Shown here in pieces: positions 23,321 through 36,882 of a stretch of DNA of 64,000 nt. The notes under the pieces were generated by a model that was not told the DNA's origin, ran no database searches, and was given only the letters and a program-made list of their open reading frames with translations. The DNA lies in NCBI RefSeq assembly GCF_022201045.2, contig NC_068557.1, positions 11,716,501 to 11,780,500 of the forward strand, given 5' to 3'. The position numbers were made by a program, and so were the translations under genes. Each line of letters starts with the position of its first letter. Within the stretch, counting starts at the first letter, position 1. Source of the DNA: Citrus sinensis (Eukaryota; Streptophyta; Magnoliopsida; Sapindales; Rutaceae).

Positions 23321-26300
23321 ATGGCTCCTGGAGGTTCATGTCGATCACGTTTAGTAGCAGCGGCACAAGCACGTAATGAATTAGCCGCACCAACTAATTC
23401 ATTGTCTAATTTTAGCTCTAACGCCATTCTTGGTATTTTATCTAGTCATATTTTTTTTTAATTGGTATCATGACATTTAAAATTATTCTTATTATTATTA
23501 ATATTATCATTATTATTTTTCTTCACTTTTTTTTGTAGCTGTTGATGCTAAAAAAAACAAGAGATCCAAGTCAAGAGGCTTAAGACTTGAAAGCTCATTC
23601 ACCAGTCCCATGCACCATTGGTAATTGAGTTTTGTGAAACAATGAATGTGCCTATTGGTGCTAATGCGACAACGCTAGCTTTTGATATTGGTGTCGTTCT
23701 AAGGAAAATTGCTCCATTAAGGGCAAAAAATGGAAAGATGTACTAGAATCTCAAAGGCTATTGATTATAGATGATATTGTAGTACTATTTTACTTCATTC
23801 CATGTTTAATAGTTTATGGATTTGTGTAGTCTTTTATTTTTTATACAAATTCAATGTTGGTAACATTTGTGGTATTTTTTTTCCTTGTTCACATTGCAGA
23901 GTAAATTTGTCATTGATGTCCACGATCCAATCATTAGAAACTACTTCCTGGATAAATTGGCGATGAGGTTCAAGAATTTTCGTCACCAACTGAAGAAAGA
24001 GTTTGAGCAATATCCTATAGTTGAAGAGGCAAAGCGAAATCCACCGTAAGATCTTCATCATAAGCAAGCAGAATGGGAGAGTCTTTGTGATTATTTTTCA
24101 AGTGAGGCATTCAAGGTACAATTTAAATATATCAAGTGCTAATTGCTAGTGGAATTCTTCTTTGTGATTTTTAATTTGTTGGCACTATTTTTTATTGTTG
24201 TTATATAATTTCTACACTAAATTAATTATTATAGATCGTTGGTTTCTCTACAATTTTTGTACTAGAGTCTAGTTCCATATGTTTGGAGACCAGATCATAA
24301 CTCTAGATATTTCCATTATCTAGTTTGTAGTGCACAAAGCCCTAGATGATCACCAGAGAATGATATAAAACTCATTTGTCACCTTTCAGGGAAAAAATTA
24401 AAAAAAAATGAAAGAGGAACAGTTTGAGTCTCTTTTTAACTTTAAATCTTTAACAGTTGGAAACATCTTTTCTTTATCTCCTAGTGACACAGCATGCACC
24501 TTAAATCTTTAATAGGTGGATTCACTTTAATAAGTCTGTGAACTCATGCCACCTTTTCATAAAAAAGAAAAATAGTTCAATACTTACATTAAATATATAT
24601 TGATAATTATAAAGTTTGAATAGGCCAAATCCAAAAGCCAAAGCTTGATTGATTTATATACTGAAATTGGTTATTTGGTATATTTACTCCTTCCCTTCAT
24701 TTGCACGGCTACTAATACTATTGATATTCTTTACTCTTTCATATTACATCTACTCTTTAATTTATATGTAAGGCTTTGTAGATTATTGTAAACTCTTTGT
24801 AACTTCATTTTCTAAGGGAAGCATTTTGAAATTTACTCTTAAAAAAATCTTGTACAGTGTTTAGGAATTAATTACTTTTTTTTTCTCTTTTTATATTTGG
24901 AGAAAAAATTGGGGCTTGAGCAAAAGTTAGAAAGAAGTTAACATGTTTAAATAATTGATGTGTGAGTGGCATATGGAATTAGTGTGAAGAAGGGACCACT
25001 AAAATTTGTGAAGTGAGCTTTGTTGGAGGAAAATGACAATAATAGTGACTTGCATGCATCACAATTATTTGAAATGAACTTTGAATCATGCAATTTAAGT
25101 TAGGCTACATAGCTTAAACCTAAATGGTCTTAGTAAAAATAGAAAGTTGATGACAAATTTATTACATTGACTTGTAGTTGTTAAATGGAGGTCGAATTTT
25201 GTTTGATTTATAGGAAAAGAACACTACACTGAGAACAAAACTTCTTATGTGACCTAATATATGATGATGAAATATGATCTAATTAAATTTTGGAACTTGA
25301 GAAAACATGTTTGAAGAAAATTAAAATGTGATGACTACCTAGCTAATTGATTGAATTTGGTGAACTAAAATTACTTGAAATGAATAAACATATTTATTCA
25401 CAATAAATTTCATAGAATTGATATTTTTCAAATGATTATCGTCCTATCAAAGTTTTTGAATTCAATCTTTCTATAGTAGGTTGGGATTTGCATAAATCAA
25501 TCACTTTAATTAGATTGGTTTGAAACCCATTTATTATTAATGTTTATAATAAAATATATCTCTGAGGATTCTTTCCATGAATATTCTGTGTAAATATTAA
25601 AATGCAACTATTGTATTAAAGCGCTGTAGAAAATTGAAGTTTATGGCAAACTTAGGTGCCGTACATTATTGTAAACTCTTTGTTAGCTACATTTTTTGTT
25701 TCTTTTGTGGTGGGCAATTTTTTCTATTATATTTTAATCTGTAATGGATGTTTTTTGGTACTGTAAAAGTTGTGCAATTATACATGCAACTTAATGAAGA
25801 TTCATTTATTTGTTAAATTTGTTGGTTGACATCACACATAAAATGATTTGTAGGTAAATCAATTTTAATGTCTTTAATGACTTATTAAAACCTAGGTTAG
25901 CTTACCCATTTCACAGGATGACATAGTTTTCATGTAATAATTGTCAATTCTATTAAGTAATTTAATGCTTAATAACATGTTCTAACAAAATTAATTACAG
26001 GTAGGATTAAAAAAAAAAACAAGTAGAATCGTAGTAAAGTGTCTTCTGTGCATCATGGTGGATCGAAGTCTCATGCACAACATCTAAATGAAATGGTACT
26101 TGAAATGATGGAGACTTTGTTTTAACTTTTTTTTATTATGTACATGTATCATGTCTATAAATATTAAAATATTTTTCTTCTTTTATATTGCAAAGACAGA
26201 AACGCTTAGAGAGTCTCATAGTTTGATTGCTTTGTTCCGAAAGATGTTTTAGAGTGAAGACAAAGAATGGAGTAGTATGGAAGTAAAAACTAAATACGCA

Positions 26301-26639
26301 AGTTATTTCAAATTATTTACATTTACTTACAGTTGAAAGTATATTTGGGATTGAGGACATATTTGCATCAAAAAATTTAATTAATTTTTCATTCTTATTT
26401 TACCTAGGGTGAATTGAAGTTCACGATTTTTCTTAGTATGAGGGAAGAAAATTTAATGAACCTACACGAAGTGTTTTGTTAATTCTTTTATATGGAGTAG
26501 AGATCAAAAGTTAATGGAGATAAATGATCCATATATTATCTATCTTCTGCAGAATATTCAGCTCAAACAAAAAGATCTTCAATTTGCAACTGACTTTGGT
26601 GCCCAAACTTCTACTGCACTGGCGGAGGAAATCAGTTGA
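23321..26639 (+). pseudogene. Transposase_24-like (CACTA-associated) gene remnant, plus strand
   Basis: From an ATG at 23321 (MAPGGSCRSR), exon-like blocks can be followed: PLVIEFCETMNVPIGANATT, LAFDIGVVLRKIAPLR, KKWKDVLESQRLLIIDDI (23616-23780), KFVIDVHDPIIRNYFLDKL, AMRFKNFRHQLKKEFEQYP and QAEWESLCDYFSSEAFK (23900-24117), NRSKVSSVHHGGSKSHAQHL (26020-26095), ETLRESHSLIALFRKMF (26197-26250) and QLKQKDLQFATDFGAQTS with stop at 26637-26639. The order fits the Transposase_24 family of plant CACTA elements. Frame breaks (lost base near 23720, stops near 24047 and 26250) indicate decay. The 24.1-26.0 kb gap is AT-rich with no visible coding blocks and may be an intron. Confidence 0.7.
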
Positions 26640-27029
26640 TTGACCGACTCCTGCCACATCAGCTGACTTTTTTAAAAAAATATATACGGGTGATCAAGCT
26701 TTGGTCATTTTATACGACTGGTAAGAACCCAGGGATTCATGAGACAATCACGACGAAATAGGTCTGGGCTGCGGGCATTAAAATATTAATGAGCTCCATG
26801 GGCTTTGTTTGGGCCGATAAGGATCAATTGAATTAGACCCACTCACAGGGTTTTGGTCACCTTCTTCCTCGTTGCTAATACCATTCTAGGGTTTTAGATT
26901 AGTTTTACTCTTACATACTCTCTGTCCAACGGTCACTCACTGTATCATCGTCTGTCTAATTATATACCGAATAGTACACAAATTTGAGGATTAAATAGAC
27001 AATTAAACCCTAATAATTGAGAAGCAAAT
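26640..27029 (+). promoter_or_regulatory. Upstream region of the SOF1/DCAF13 gene
   Basis: This interval separates the transposase remnant from the SOF1 start codon. It should contain promoter and 5' UTR, but I can name no specific element with confidence. Confidence 0.35.
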
Positions 27030-30000
27030 ATGAAGGTAAAAGTAATATCTCGTTCCACCGATGAATTCACTCGAGAACGAAGCCAGGACCTCCAGGTAGC
27101 TCAAAATTTTACTATTTTCTTTCTTTCGTATTCCTCCTCAATTAAATTTACTAATTTTGATTTACATTTCCATAATCAGAGGGTTTATCATAATTACGAT
27201 CCGAATCTTCGACCGCAAGAGAAGGCCGTGGAGTATGTCAGGGCTCTTACTGCAGCCAAATTGGAGAAGGTAAAAAGTGATACATATATTGAATTTTTTT
27301 CAGTTTAATTTTTTGGTTAAATTTGACTTGTGAATTATGCTTAGATTTTTGCAAGGCCGTTTATTGGAGCACTGGATGGTCACAGAGATGGAATATCTTG
27401 TATGGCAAAGAACCCCAATTATTTGAAAGGATTTTTTTCTGGTTCTATGGATGGAGGTAGCATTCATAAAGTTTTTTCTCATTATTTGTGTTTGTTTGAA
27501 AATTTTACTTCAATGTAAAAGGAAAACGAAAAGCAAGGAAAGAAACTATATATTTTAGTGAGGGCTGTATATTCCATTGAACATAACTGGTGGTTTTTCT
27601 GACTTTTAACATTTGCTAAAGTGCTTAGTACAAGCAAGACTATAGTTTTAATGAAAGCAGAATTTCTAACTTTTATCCTGTTTCGTTTTTGTTTTTTTGG
27701 GTTTTGTTTCAAATTTGCAGATATTCGTCTTTGGGATATTGCTAACAGGTAAATTTCGTGCACTGTCTTGGTTTAAAAATCTCTTCTATGTGGACGTACT
27801 TTCTTTTTCAATTTACATGCATGTAATCTGAAGTTGAAAACACATAGAATAATACTCCTGTAAAAGTTTCCATCTCATGCAAATTGACATGTCAGTAAGT
27901 CAGTTTATACAAGCAGAGTTCATATTTGATTGTGTATATGTTGTATTTCTCAAAAATATTACGCATGTTTGCGATATCCATCAACTGATGGTGGATGGTA
28001 TTCTATGTCCATTTACTTGTTTTATGATCTATTTTCAAATTTATGGAGGATCATATTTCCCATTTTGTGAGACTGGACTTGACATTTCATGTGGAAAATT
28101 TGAAGAGAGGCAGGCATGCACATTATATTTGAAACTATCTCAGCATCCATTTCTAAAATTGTTCTGTATTGTTTGGGAAAAAGTGTTATGTGTACTTTTT
28201 CGCATCTTATTGAATTTATCCTTTGTTTTTGTGAATGACAGGAGAACAGTTTGTCAGTACTCTGGTCACCAAGGTGCTGTACGAGGTTTGACAGTTTCAA
28301 CAGATGGACGCATTTTGGTATCATGTGGAACTGATTGCACGTAAGCCAAAAATTCTATTGTTTAATCCGTCTCTCTCTATCTACATATGAAACCATAACG
28401 CTTTGCTAACTTCTGTTGACCTGGAATTTCGAAAATCTGAAGTAAATAGACTAATGCTTGGATGCAACTCCTTTTCTTACACTCCTTGAAGTTGCATATC
28501 TGCTTTGATGATCTATTCGTAATTTTTCTCACTTCCCGTAATTGGACTCTTTTTGTTCAGTGTCAAGCTCTGGAATGTCCCTGTTGCTACTCTTACTGAT
28601 TCAGATGACTCAACTGATAATTCATCTGAGGTAGTGCTTTCTTAATGTATATACATGGTATTTAATGCATGAATTTTCACATCTAACTTTCTTAACAAGT
28701 TGCAAACCAAATTTGCAGCCTCTGGCCGTTTATGTTTGGAAGAATTCATTCTGGTAAGGGTGAGAGCATCTCAAGCATGTTTTGATTCTGAGGTCTTTCT
28801 TCATTCTTTCCTCTGAGCCCTTTTTCCTTTTGCAGGGCTGTTGATCACCAATGGGAAGGTGATCTGTTTGCCACAGCTGGTGCTCAAGTTGATATATGGA
28901 ATCACAATAGGTTCTTATCTCAGCTTTGTTTTTTCTTATTTTTTTCAGCCATGTAAAACTCAAAATATTTTACGACAATTTACCTCCTGTAATCAGGTCT
29001 CAGCCTATCAACAGCTTTCAGTGGGGAACAGATACAGTAATATCTGTTAGATTTAATCCGGCAGAATCAAATGTCTTAGCAACAACAGCTAGGTATGCTT
29101 AGATATAATTGCTGGATCAATAGTTATTTGTTTGATGATAAGATACATGGAATACATCGTAAGCTTTCATTTCATTGTTGATCTATATTTGTGGATGAAA
29201 ATAATTGATATTAACAGATATATTTACTTTTTATCTCCACTTCTTAAAAAGATGGTAAGCAGCACCTGTGGTAAAGTATGTGGAGATAGTAACCTAGTTT
29301 ATGTATTAGTTTGCAGGATACATTTTGAATGCTAGAACATGTTTGTTAAAAGATGCAGAGGCATGTTTGCCCATGGAAATAGCTGATCCAACTTTGAATT
29401 TGATCTTTCTTCTACAAATGGGAGTAGGAAATAAAAAATTTGTATCTGGTCTTATATTCATAGCATGATAACCTACCTAATTTTGATATGAGTTTAATTT
29501 GCATCTAAAAAAAATTCTCAAGAGATTTTTGCTAAATAATCTTATATAGAAGGACATTATTCAAATAGGAGCTGATGCTTTGTCAACAAATCAGAGTTGG
29601 ATTTATGTTTGAAGATACACTGAGTTGGGACCTTTTCTGATCTTAGTCATTGGTGCTGCATATTCAATGTGCATTGACCTTTTTCCTATTAAGCCCCAAT
29701 GATTTATTGTTCTAAATATGTTATCAATGGATGTTGTTCTCTGTTAGATCATGTTGTTTCTTTTAAGAAGTGATAGTGTAATATTATGTCCAACTGGCAT
29801 ATTGTTTGTGTAATTGTTTTCCCCCAATATATCTTGTAGTGATCGAAGCATCACACTATATGATTTGCGCATGTCATCCCCAGCAAGGAAGGTTATCATG
29901 AGGGTAATACTGTCTCTCCAATTCCTTAATTGTTGACATGTGGATTTAATCAATTATTTAGCTTTTAAAAAACAGCAGATTAAGTTGAAATTGCAGAAGA

Positions 30001-32863
30001 AACTAGAATCTTGTGCCTATCAAAGAGCCGCCACAATGTCAAATGGACATAATCATGATCCCAATTATGTTGGAATTCATTGCATCATTTATGACCTCTT
30101 CATGAGAGAAACTTCTTGTGATAAATTAAGATACTTTCTTGGGAGATTGTGCACTGTAATCAAACCTAAAAGTGAGATAATATACGGTAACTAGGCAGCT
30201 GAAGCCATGGGGGCTGTTTTTTAGAAGGAACTTCAGTGCTTGGCACGTGAGCCTGTCCTCCCTGTTGTATTAGAGCAAGGTAAAAGATGCATATTTTGGC
30301 AGGCCAAAAACAACAGGAAGTGACATACTGCAACTGTGGATCTATACTGATTAGGTCTGCTGTAATAACGAATGAAATTCTGAAGGCATTTCATTTTTGG
30401 AAGCAGAGGGTAAAAACTTGAAAGCATTTTTATATGTTAAATTTTGTATGTTGCTCTTTTATTAGTAAAATAATTTATTGAAAAATATAAAGGTGCAAAG
30501 GCTCAAGCACATAAGGTTGTTAAACAGTCCTGCAGTCAAATGGCCAAAGAACGATTAAAATGAAGAGAATCTAAGAAGTATATAAACAAACAAAAGTAAA
30601 CAAAGAGAAAAAGACTGAGGAAAAAAATAAAAACTTAACCCCTTTTGATGTAAGAATAAGAACTATGTACATGAGATTAAATGTGCATACAAGAATTCTA
30701 TAGTTTAAGAGGCAATTTCTACTAGTGTTTACTCTAAAATGCTCTGGTATTCTATGGCTTCTGACTGATGGCTATCTGTATCTGGAATATCTTTGTTTTT
30801 AACACATTTTCTCTTTATGTATTCTGACATGTATCTTCTTGCGACAGACAAAATCCAATTCTATTTCTTGGAACCCAATGGAGCCTATGAACTTTACAGC
30901 TGTAAGCACAACAATTTAAGTTTATTATGTTTGAACCAGAGTTTATTGTAGAGGGTTTAGATCAGATTGCTACCAAACATCATTGTTGGGACTCTTTGAT
31001 GTTCAGCATTGCAAAAGGATTTCACTTCAATGGCTAGTTCCAATTAAAGTAGTCCCCTTCCAAAATAGTCTGGAACAAAATGTATTTAAAAACTTCACAA
31101 GCTGTTGGTGTAGCCATGGCAGCTGCCACCTTATAGCAATTTAGTAGTACTTAATTAATGTGTTAGTGGCCCCTTCTATTTGATGGTATTATTATTATTT
31201 TTATAAAATAATAGTACTCTTATTTATTATCTTTCATTGAGTTTGATCTTCTGACCCTCTATTTACGAATTGCACACCATTTGATCTGTTTGACTGTGTG
31301 ATTGGATGATAACTGGTTATATTTGTTAGATTGTTTGAACGTTGGACTTCTGTACTTAGCCCATTCTTATTCTTCTCATGAAGTAGTTACTTTCCATGAT
31401 GATGCAGGCAAATGAGGATTGCAATTGTTATAGTTATGACTCTAGAAAGCTAGATGAAGCTAAGTGTGTACACATGGGTCATGAATCTGCAGTGTAAGAC
31501 TTTCTTTGCTTATAGCTAATTACTGTTTTAACTATCATTATGTAAAATATTTGTTCATTTCATTTCCAGGATGGATATTGATTATTCACCTACTGGTCGG
31601 GAATTTGTTACTGGATCTTATGATCGAACAGTGAGTTTTCTTGCACTTGTTCTTGTTTCATCTTTTAACATGTGTCATTGATGAGGATGAGGACAGCTGT
31701 AGTGCAGTGCTTAATCAAACTTCTTCTTTACAGATTAGAATTTTCCAGTACAATGGAGGTCGAAGCAGGGAAATCTATCATACAAAAAGAATGCAAAGGT
31801 TTTGCCTAGTTTAAGATCTCTTGTCAATCTCAGTATCTTTTTATTGATTATCTGATTTATTGAATATTTCTGATGAACTTCCTTGAGCAAGTCGTTTGTT
31901 TGTGTTTGGACTTGTTACCTGAAGCAATGGGACTGTTGTATGCGAGATTTGTGTGGTTTTTGAGCATATCTGATCTAGGTTGTACAATTTCTATAGAATA
32001 ATGGTGCATTTTCTGACAGCAGTTTTTTTTCCACTTCTTTGTTTTTAGGGTGTTTTGTGTCAAGTTTAGCTGTGATGCAAGTTATGTTATCTCAGGAAGT
32101 GATGATACCAACCTTAGGCTTTGGAAGGCAAAAGCATCAGAACAATTGGGAGTTGTAAGTATCTTTCTTTCACGTGTCTTTGCTGTCACAGTAAGTTGAA
32201 TTGTGGCTATGATGCTATCTTGTTCTATCAATAATTTACAATCAAATGCAAATCCAATACTCTTATTTGTATTCATGGTCTGATTGACCAATGATTTTGA
32301 CATCATGAAACTTGTGATATTACACTATAGTTACGATTTCCTTGGACATTAGATTTGTCTGCCTTTTTCCAGCTGATTCCTCATATCTATAGACTTCAAT
32401 CTACTTCTTGGCTACGGAACTCTTAACATTGAGATATTTTTTTCTTGACTGCAGCTTCACCCAAGGGAACAAAGAAAACATGCGTATCATGAAGCCGTCA
32501 AGAATCGTTACAAGCATCTACCTGAAATCAAGCGTATAGTAAGGTAAGATGGTAGTTGAAACATACACTTAATGAAGCTATTATAATGTGTGTTTGTGTT
32601 TGTATAAAGCTATTCAACAATTATTCTTTTGACTAACTTAGTTGGGTTAATGTGGAACGTAAGCTTTACTCATATTCTTGCTATGTATGTGATTGTGCAG
32701 GCATAGGCACTTGCCAAAACCAATATACAAGGCGGCTTCTCTGCGACGCACTATGATGGAAGCTGAGAGAAGGAAAGCAGAAAGAAGGAAAGCTCACAGT
32801 GCCCCTGGAAGCATTGTAACTGAGCCTGTGCGTAAAAGAAGAATCATTAAAGAAGTTGAATGA
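27030..32863 (+). CDS. DCAF13: SOF1/DCAF13 WD40 protein, 17 exons, 452 aa
   Basis: Coding exons: 27030-27095, 27180-27269, 27345-27456, 27721-27748, 28242-28340, 28561-28630, 28719-28753, 28836-28910, 28997-29092, 29840-29903, 30848-30901, 31408-31493, 31570-31630, 31734-31798, 32049-32154, 32455-32543, 32701-32863. All introns are GT-AG and the frame stays open for 452 codons plus TGA, the usual length of this family. The start MKVKVISRSTDEFTRER is typical. WD repeats follow (GHRDGISCMAKNP, GSMDGDIRLWD, GHQGAVRGLTVS, LATTASDRSITLYDLR, GHESAVMDIDYSPTG, SGSDDTNLRLW). The C-terminal Sof1 domain has LHPREQRKHAYHEAVKNRY and a Lys/Arg-rich tail. Known: nucleolar factor of the small-subunit processome in 18S rRNA maturation, and a CUL4-DDB1 substrate receptor. 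Nothing suggests inactivation. Confidence 0.96.
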
Positions 32864-34462
32864 GTTATACAATTGTTGAAGGTATGACTGGATCCGAATT
32901 ATTCCCCGGCTCAAACGCCTGGTCCTGTATGGCATCGTTGGCTGAGTTGAGTGATCCCCCAGTTGTCATTCCTCATGGACCAACTTAAAACATGTATGTA
33001 GCAATTTTGACGGTCCTCCCAGTTCTATTGTTCTTTTTTGTAATCTAATGTTATGTCACAATTCACTTTCCTTCCAATGAGAAGCAAGATTTTGGATCTC
33101 ATGCAATCTGCTTAGCAGTGAGATTGCTGTAGTATTTTAGCTTGTATGAGAAAGATTTAGATTTAGTGTTGAGCGGATTTTTTTGCTAGCCTTTTAGAAA
33201 TATACAATTGAAAGTTATTAAATAAGAATATAAAACTAATTAGATTTTAATAGTATATTGCTATACATGCATTTGTGGTAGAAGATTATGAAGATTGAGC
33301 ATACGTTAGTTCCGTAGTGAATTCAAATCTATATGGGAAATGTCTTTGATTTGATCTCGCGTTGACTTAGATCAACAGTCTATCACAACGATGTTGACTA
33401 TTGGAGAGAGATTATGATATGCAATTACAAGTGTCATTGCCCAAGAGAAGAGGCAGATTGACAAACTAAACAGTAATTCGAGTTTTGAACAAACAAGATA
33501 TAAGCTCTATTTGGTGTGGTAATGTTTAGTAAACCTATGTTGCTGTGATTTAGAAGATGAATTATTTTTATCTCACATTTATAATGTGAAAATCTTATAA
33601 CATTTTTATTATTTTTGTGAAAATCGGAATAACTTTTCATGTAGTATTAACTTTTATTTCATAATTTTTAACTTTTTTTTTACAACAATTACAACTTAAA
33701 GTTGCAACATCTCAATATCAAATAGAACCCTAATAAAGAATTGGTAAAAAGTTATTGAAAGATTAAGCTGTGTAATAATTTTCATCCAAGGTCACTAGTT
33801 ATGGTTAATTTCTGTTCGACTGAACCAACCGCCCAACAGTTGGTCTTGATTTCTAACAATCAATTATGTAGGAAATTTAGTCTTAATTACAAACAATCAA
33901 TTATGAAATTTCCTACAATTGCACGATGCTACCTAGAAACAATCTTTTTGCTTCCTCAACTGAACAAAAATGAACTAAAACCGGTTGTCTCGAGGGATTT
34001 ATCAACAGTCACCACAATTGTATTGCACTAAAAAATTTTACCATTGAGGGTTCGTGAAAAATCCATGTACTAAGGGGTGATTTCAGAAGACCTATTGGAG
34101 CCTTCAAATCATTTTCACCCTGTTGAAAAACTTTGTAGCTTTCGACATAAATCTCAGGTCATCTCCACAGAATATGTATTGCAGACATACAACATTCACA
34201 ATCAACATGCTTGCTAATTGAACTGTTACTTCTTTGCACACAAGTCAAAATAAGATTTAGACGCCTTTGCTTGAAAATTCATCGCAAAGACCTGTCAAGG
34301 TATAACGCAATAGTTGCCCAAATGTTTTGAAAGAAAAATCAGTTGCATTACAGTTGTCCAAATACAAGGTGTCCCCCCCACTTTTTAGCAGTATTTCTTT
34401 CCATAAAGATGCCAGACTGAATTTTAAAAAAAAAAAAAAAAAAAAAGCCCGTAGCAATAAGA
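32864..34462. other. Convergent intergenic region between DCAF13 and CBP20
   Basis: Both 3' untranslated regions face each other here. A run of about 21 A lies at 34426-34446, just downstream of the CBP20 stop on the minus strand, where it reads as a T run. I see no additional gene; the short open frames lack motifs. Confidence 0.6.
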
Positions 34463-36736
34463 CTAAGATCTTTGCTTTCTATCATCATCCTCATCATCAT
34501 CAGAGTCACCACTTTCACGGAAACGTGGATTCTTCTCCTGTTGCATCGAGACAAATGTAAGATTATAAATCACAAAACATCATTTATTCCAAACTACCAT
34601 TTTCAATATTATATATATTTTAAACAGTATATAAATGTAAATCTAAACCCCCTCTAACGTAGATGTGTGTGAGAAACTCTGAACCTCTTACACTACCCCG
34701 AAAGATTTTACCAGATGTTCAAACAATAATGTGAAGAAGCATAACATGATATTCTTGCTTTCCCTCTGACCATGTAATGTAATCACCACTTCATTGTAAT
34801 TGGGTTGAACCTAATGTAAACTCTTTAATCTTCTCTACTCCACTAACCAAGATTTATGCCTACACTTATTCCACTCCCACCCCACCCATTTTACGTTTCA
34901 CACACAGGCCCTAGCCACATGCATATCAAGACAACGAGAAGGAAGAAAGAGGCCATTCAGGATTTAACATTTACCGGTCTTGAGTCATGATCAGAATTTC
35001 TCCTAGATTCAAAATCTGCACTTCTCTTTGACGTCTCATGTGCATGACGATCATCTTCCCGATGTCGCTTCCGTTGATAATCTGTTTTCTCAAAAGGAGT
35101 CAGCAATCAAACAAAACATTTCATTGAAGACAGATCAAACGTCTAAAAAATGAACTGGGATACAAGGCAGTAAAGGAAGCACCTCTGCCATGCCGATGAG
35201 AGCCCCCATGTCCGTGGCCTCCACCATGTCTACCATCTGCAATACCATTTAGTTTTCAGTAGACAATCTCTTTTAGCTTTTTTGCACGTAAAATTATCAG
35301 AACATCTTAAGTTGGGCTTGACAACATCCACAAGGTCAGGGTTAGGTTAATATTTCTAGGTCTGTAATAAGGTCAGGCAGGACTATAACTTGCCAAATTC
35401 AAGCCTTTGTACTTTTACCAAATTCAAGGTAAATCGAAACATATTCCACATCAATAAACAATGAACAAATGAGGGCCAAAGAAAAAATAGAAGACAAGCA
35501 TATTGTGAACTGCATTAAATATTCTCTGAAATAAAGATCCACATAAAATGGCACTGAAAACTTACAACGAGGTTGCATAACCGGCTGGAAAGAGTTCAAT
35601 GAACCAGTACCATAATCTACAAGCTGTCTTTGTGCTTCTAACTCTCTCTGAACTAATTTTCCATAACCACCTCTGCGTGCATAACACGTTAAGGAAACTG
35701 AAAACTGAATGAGGGTCTGAATTTTTGAACTAACAATGAATATCACCAACCACAAATTAGATGATTGACAGATTTATATGCATCACCACCACCAAAACTG
35801 TTGAAAGCCTCTGTTCGGTGAAAACTTATATTAACCACATCAGACCAACACATGAAATTTAGTAGAGTTAACAAAAGGATATCAGGATCATAATCTGTTC
35901 GGTATTCATCCCGCACCTGGACACATACAAGAATGACAAAATAAATAAATAAATGAATAACTCACCAAGAAGAGTAGACTTTCGGCAGTAATTAGTGATA
36001 AGGACCATTAACTCACCTGCCCACCACTTCGACCACGACCCCATTGCCTTCCATCCTGAAAACCCCAATCAAAATCAACTCTAATAGGACGATCATCAAG
36101 AATCGTCCCACTTATATATTTGACAGCATCTTCGGTATCTTCTCTAGAGTAGAATCTGGCAGGAAGAAATTATATCATTCAATAAAGAACTAGTTCAAAC
36201 AGAAAAATCCCATGAAAAATTACCATTATCACATTTCCAAACTAGTAGACTATTCATCCAAATAAATATATTGCAATGCAAAAGTAAAACGTTCAATTAA
36301 TAAAAATAACCCAGAAAGGGGGGGAAAGAAAAAAAAGGTACATTTGAAAAAACCTAACACAAGACATACAAGGCAAAACAGAAGCCACAGGGCGTTTTGG
36401 AGTTCTTGTCCAAACCCATGATGATTTTCTTAATTTCCCCAGCTCGTGAAAAAAGCTCATAAATTTGCTCTTCCGTCGTGTAAAACGACATGTTCCCGAC
36501 GTAAACAGTAGTTGAAGCTAGCAACGCTTCCTCGAATTCTTCTTGAGTCCCCGGAAACCTTCTGTCACGATAAGCTGAAAGCTTCCTTTGATCCTAAAAT
36601 TACCAGAATAAAAAATTTTAAAACAAAAAGTATAAAAATTAAAAAAGATTCCTAAGAAACCCAAGCGAAGTGCTTTAAATTTTTATTTAGGTTAGAGACA
36701 GTGGGTTGAAAACTTTACCTTGAATAGAGAAGCCAT
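34463..36736 (-). CDS. CBP20: Nuclear cap-binding protein subunit 2 (CBP20), 8 exons, 253 aa
   Basis: Coding exons on the minus strand: 36719-36736, 36370-36593, 36017-36155, 35883-35916, 35566-35676, 35183-35236, 34975-35081, 34463-34537. The sum is 762 nt, 253 codons plus TAG. The protein has an RRM with RNP2 VYVGNMSF and RNP1 CGFCFALFYS, and Tyr14 and Tyr37 align with the two cap-stacking tyrosines (Tyr20, Tyr43) of the human protein. A glycine-rich stretch ([27 protein letters not shown]) follows, then the plant-specific His/Gly/Arg-rich and acidic tail ([11 protein letters not shown]). Known: with CBP80 it binds the m7G cap in the nucleus for splicing, export and miRNA processing. Intron 4 is U12-type. 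A MULE begins about 250 bp upstream of the start codon. Confidence 0.97.
35677..35882 (-). other. U12-type AT-AC intron of CBP20
   Basis: The intron begins ATATCCTTT directly after GATCCTG, the exact U12 5' splice-site consensus, and ends GTTATGCAC before GCAGAGG. TTCCTTAAC (plus 35688-35696) matches the U12 branch-point consensus and sits about a dozen bases before the acceptor, within the narrow range of this class. Splicing AT-AC joins GAT CCT G to GC AGA GGT and gives DPGRGGYGKL, the conserved CBP20 sequence; no GT-AG alternative does so. An AT-AC intron at this place is known in Arabidopsis CBP20. Confidence 0.95.
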
Positions 36737-36882
36737 GGCCGATAGCTCTCCCAGTAGAAGAGAACTAATAAAACAATGTCGGGTCCGCTTCTGTCTATTT
36801 ACCAACCAAAGATACTGTTTGGTAATAGCTAATTCTATAACCCAGGGTTTATAAATTATCAATAACGAGACACCTTAGTTCT

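Noticed and set aside
27877-28344. 155-codon frame on the plus strand within the DCAF13 gene
   Set aside because: It is intron 4 read-through joined to exon 5; only the last part (GHQGAVRGLTVSTDG) is real coding sequence, and it belongs to DCAF13.
34426-34446. A run as the tail of a retrocopy
   Set aside because: The neighbouring CBP20 gene keeps seven introns and no spliced copy is adjacent; the run is just a homopolymer downstream of the stop.
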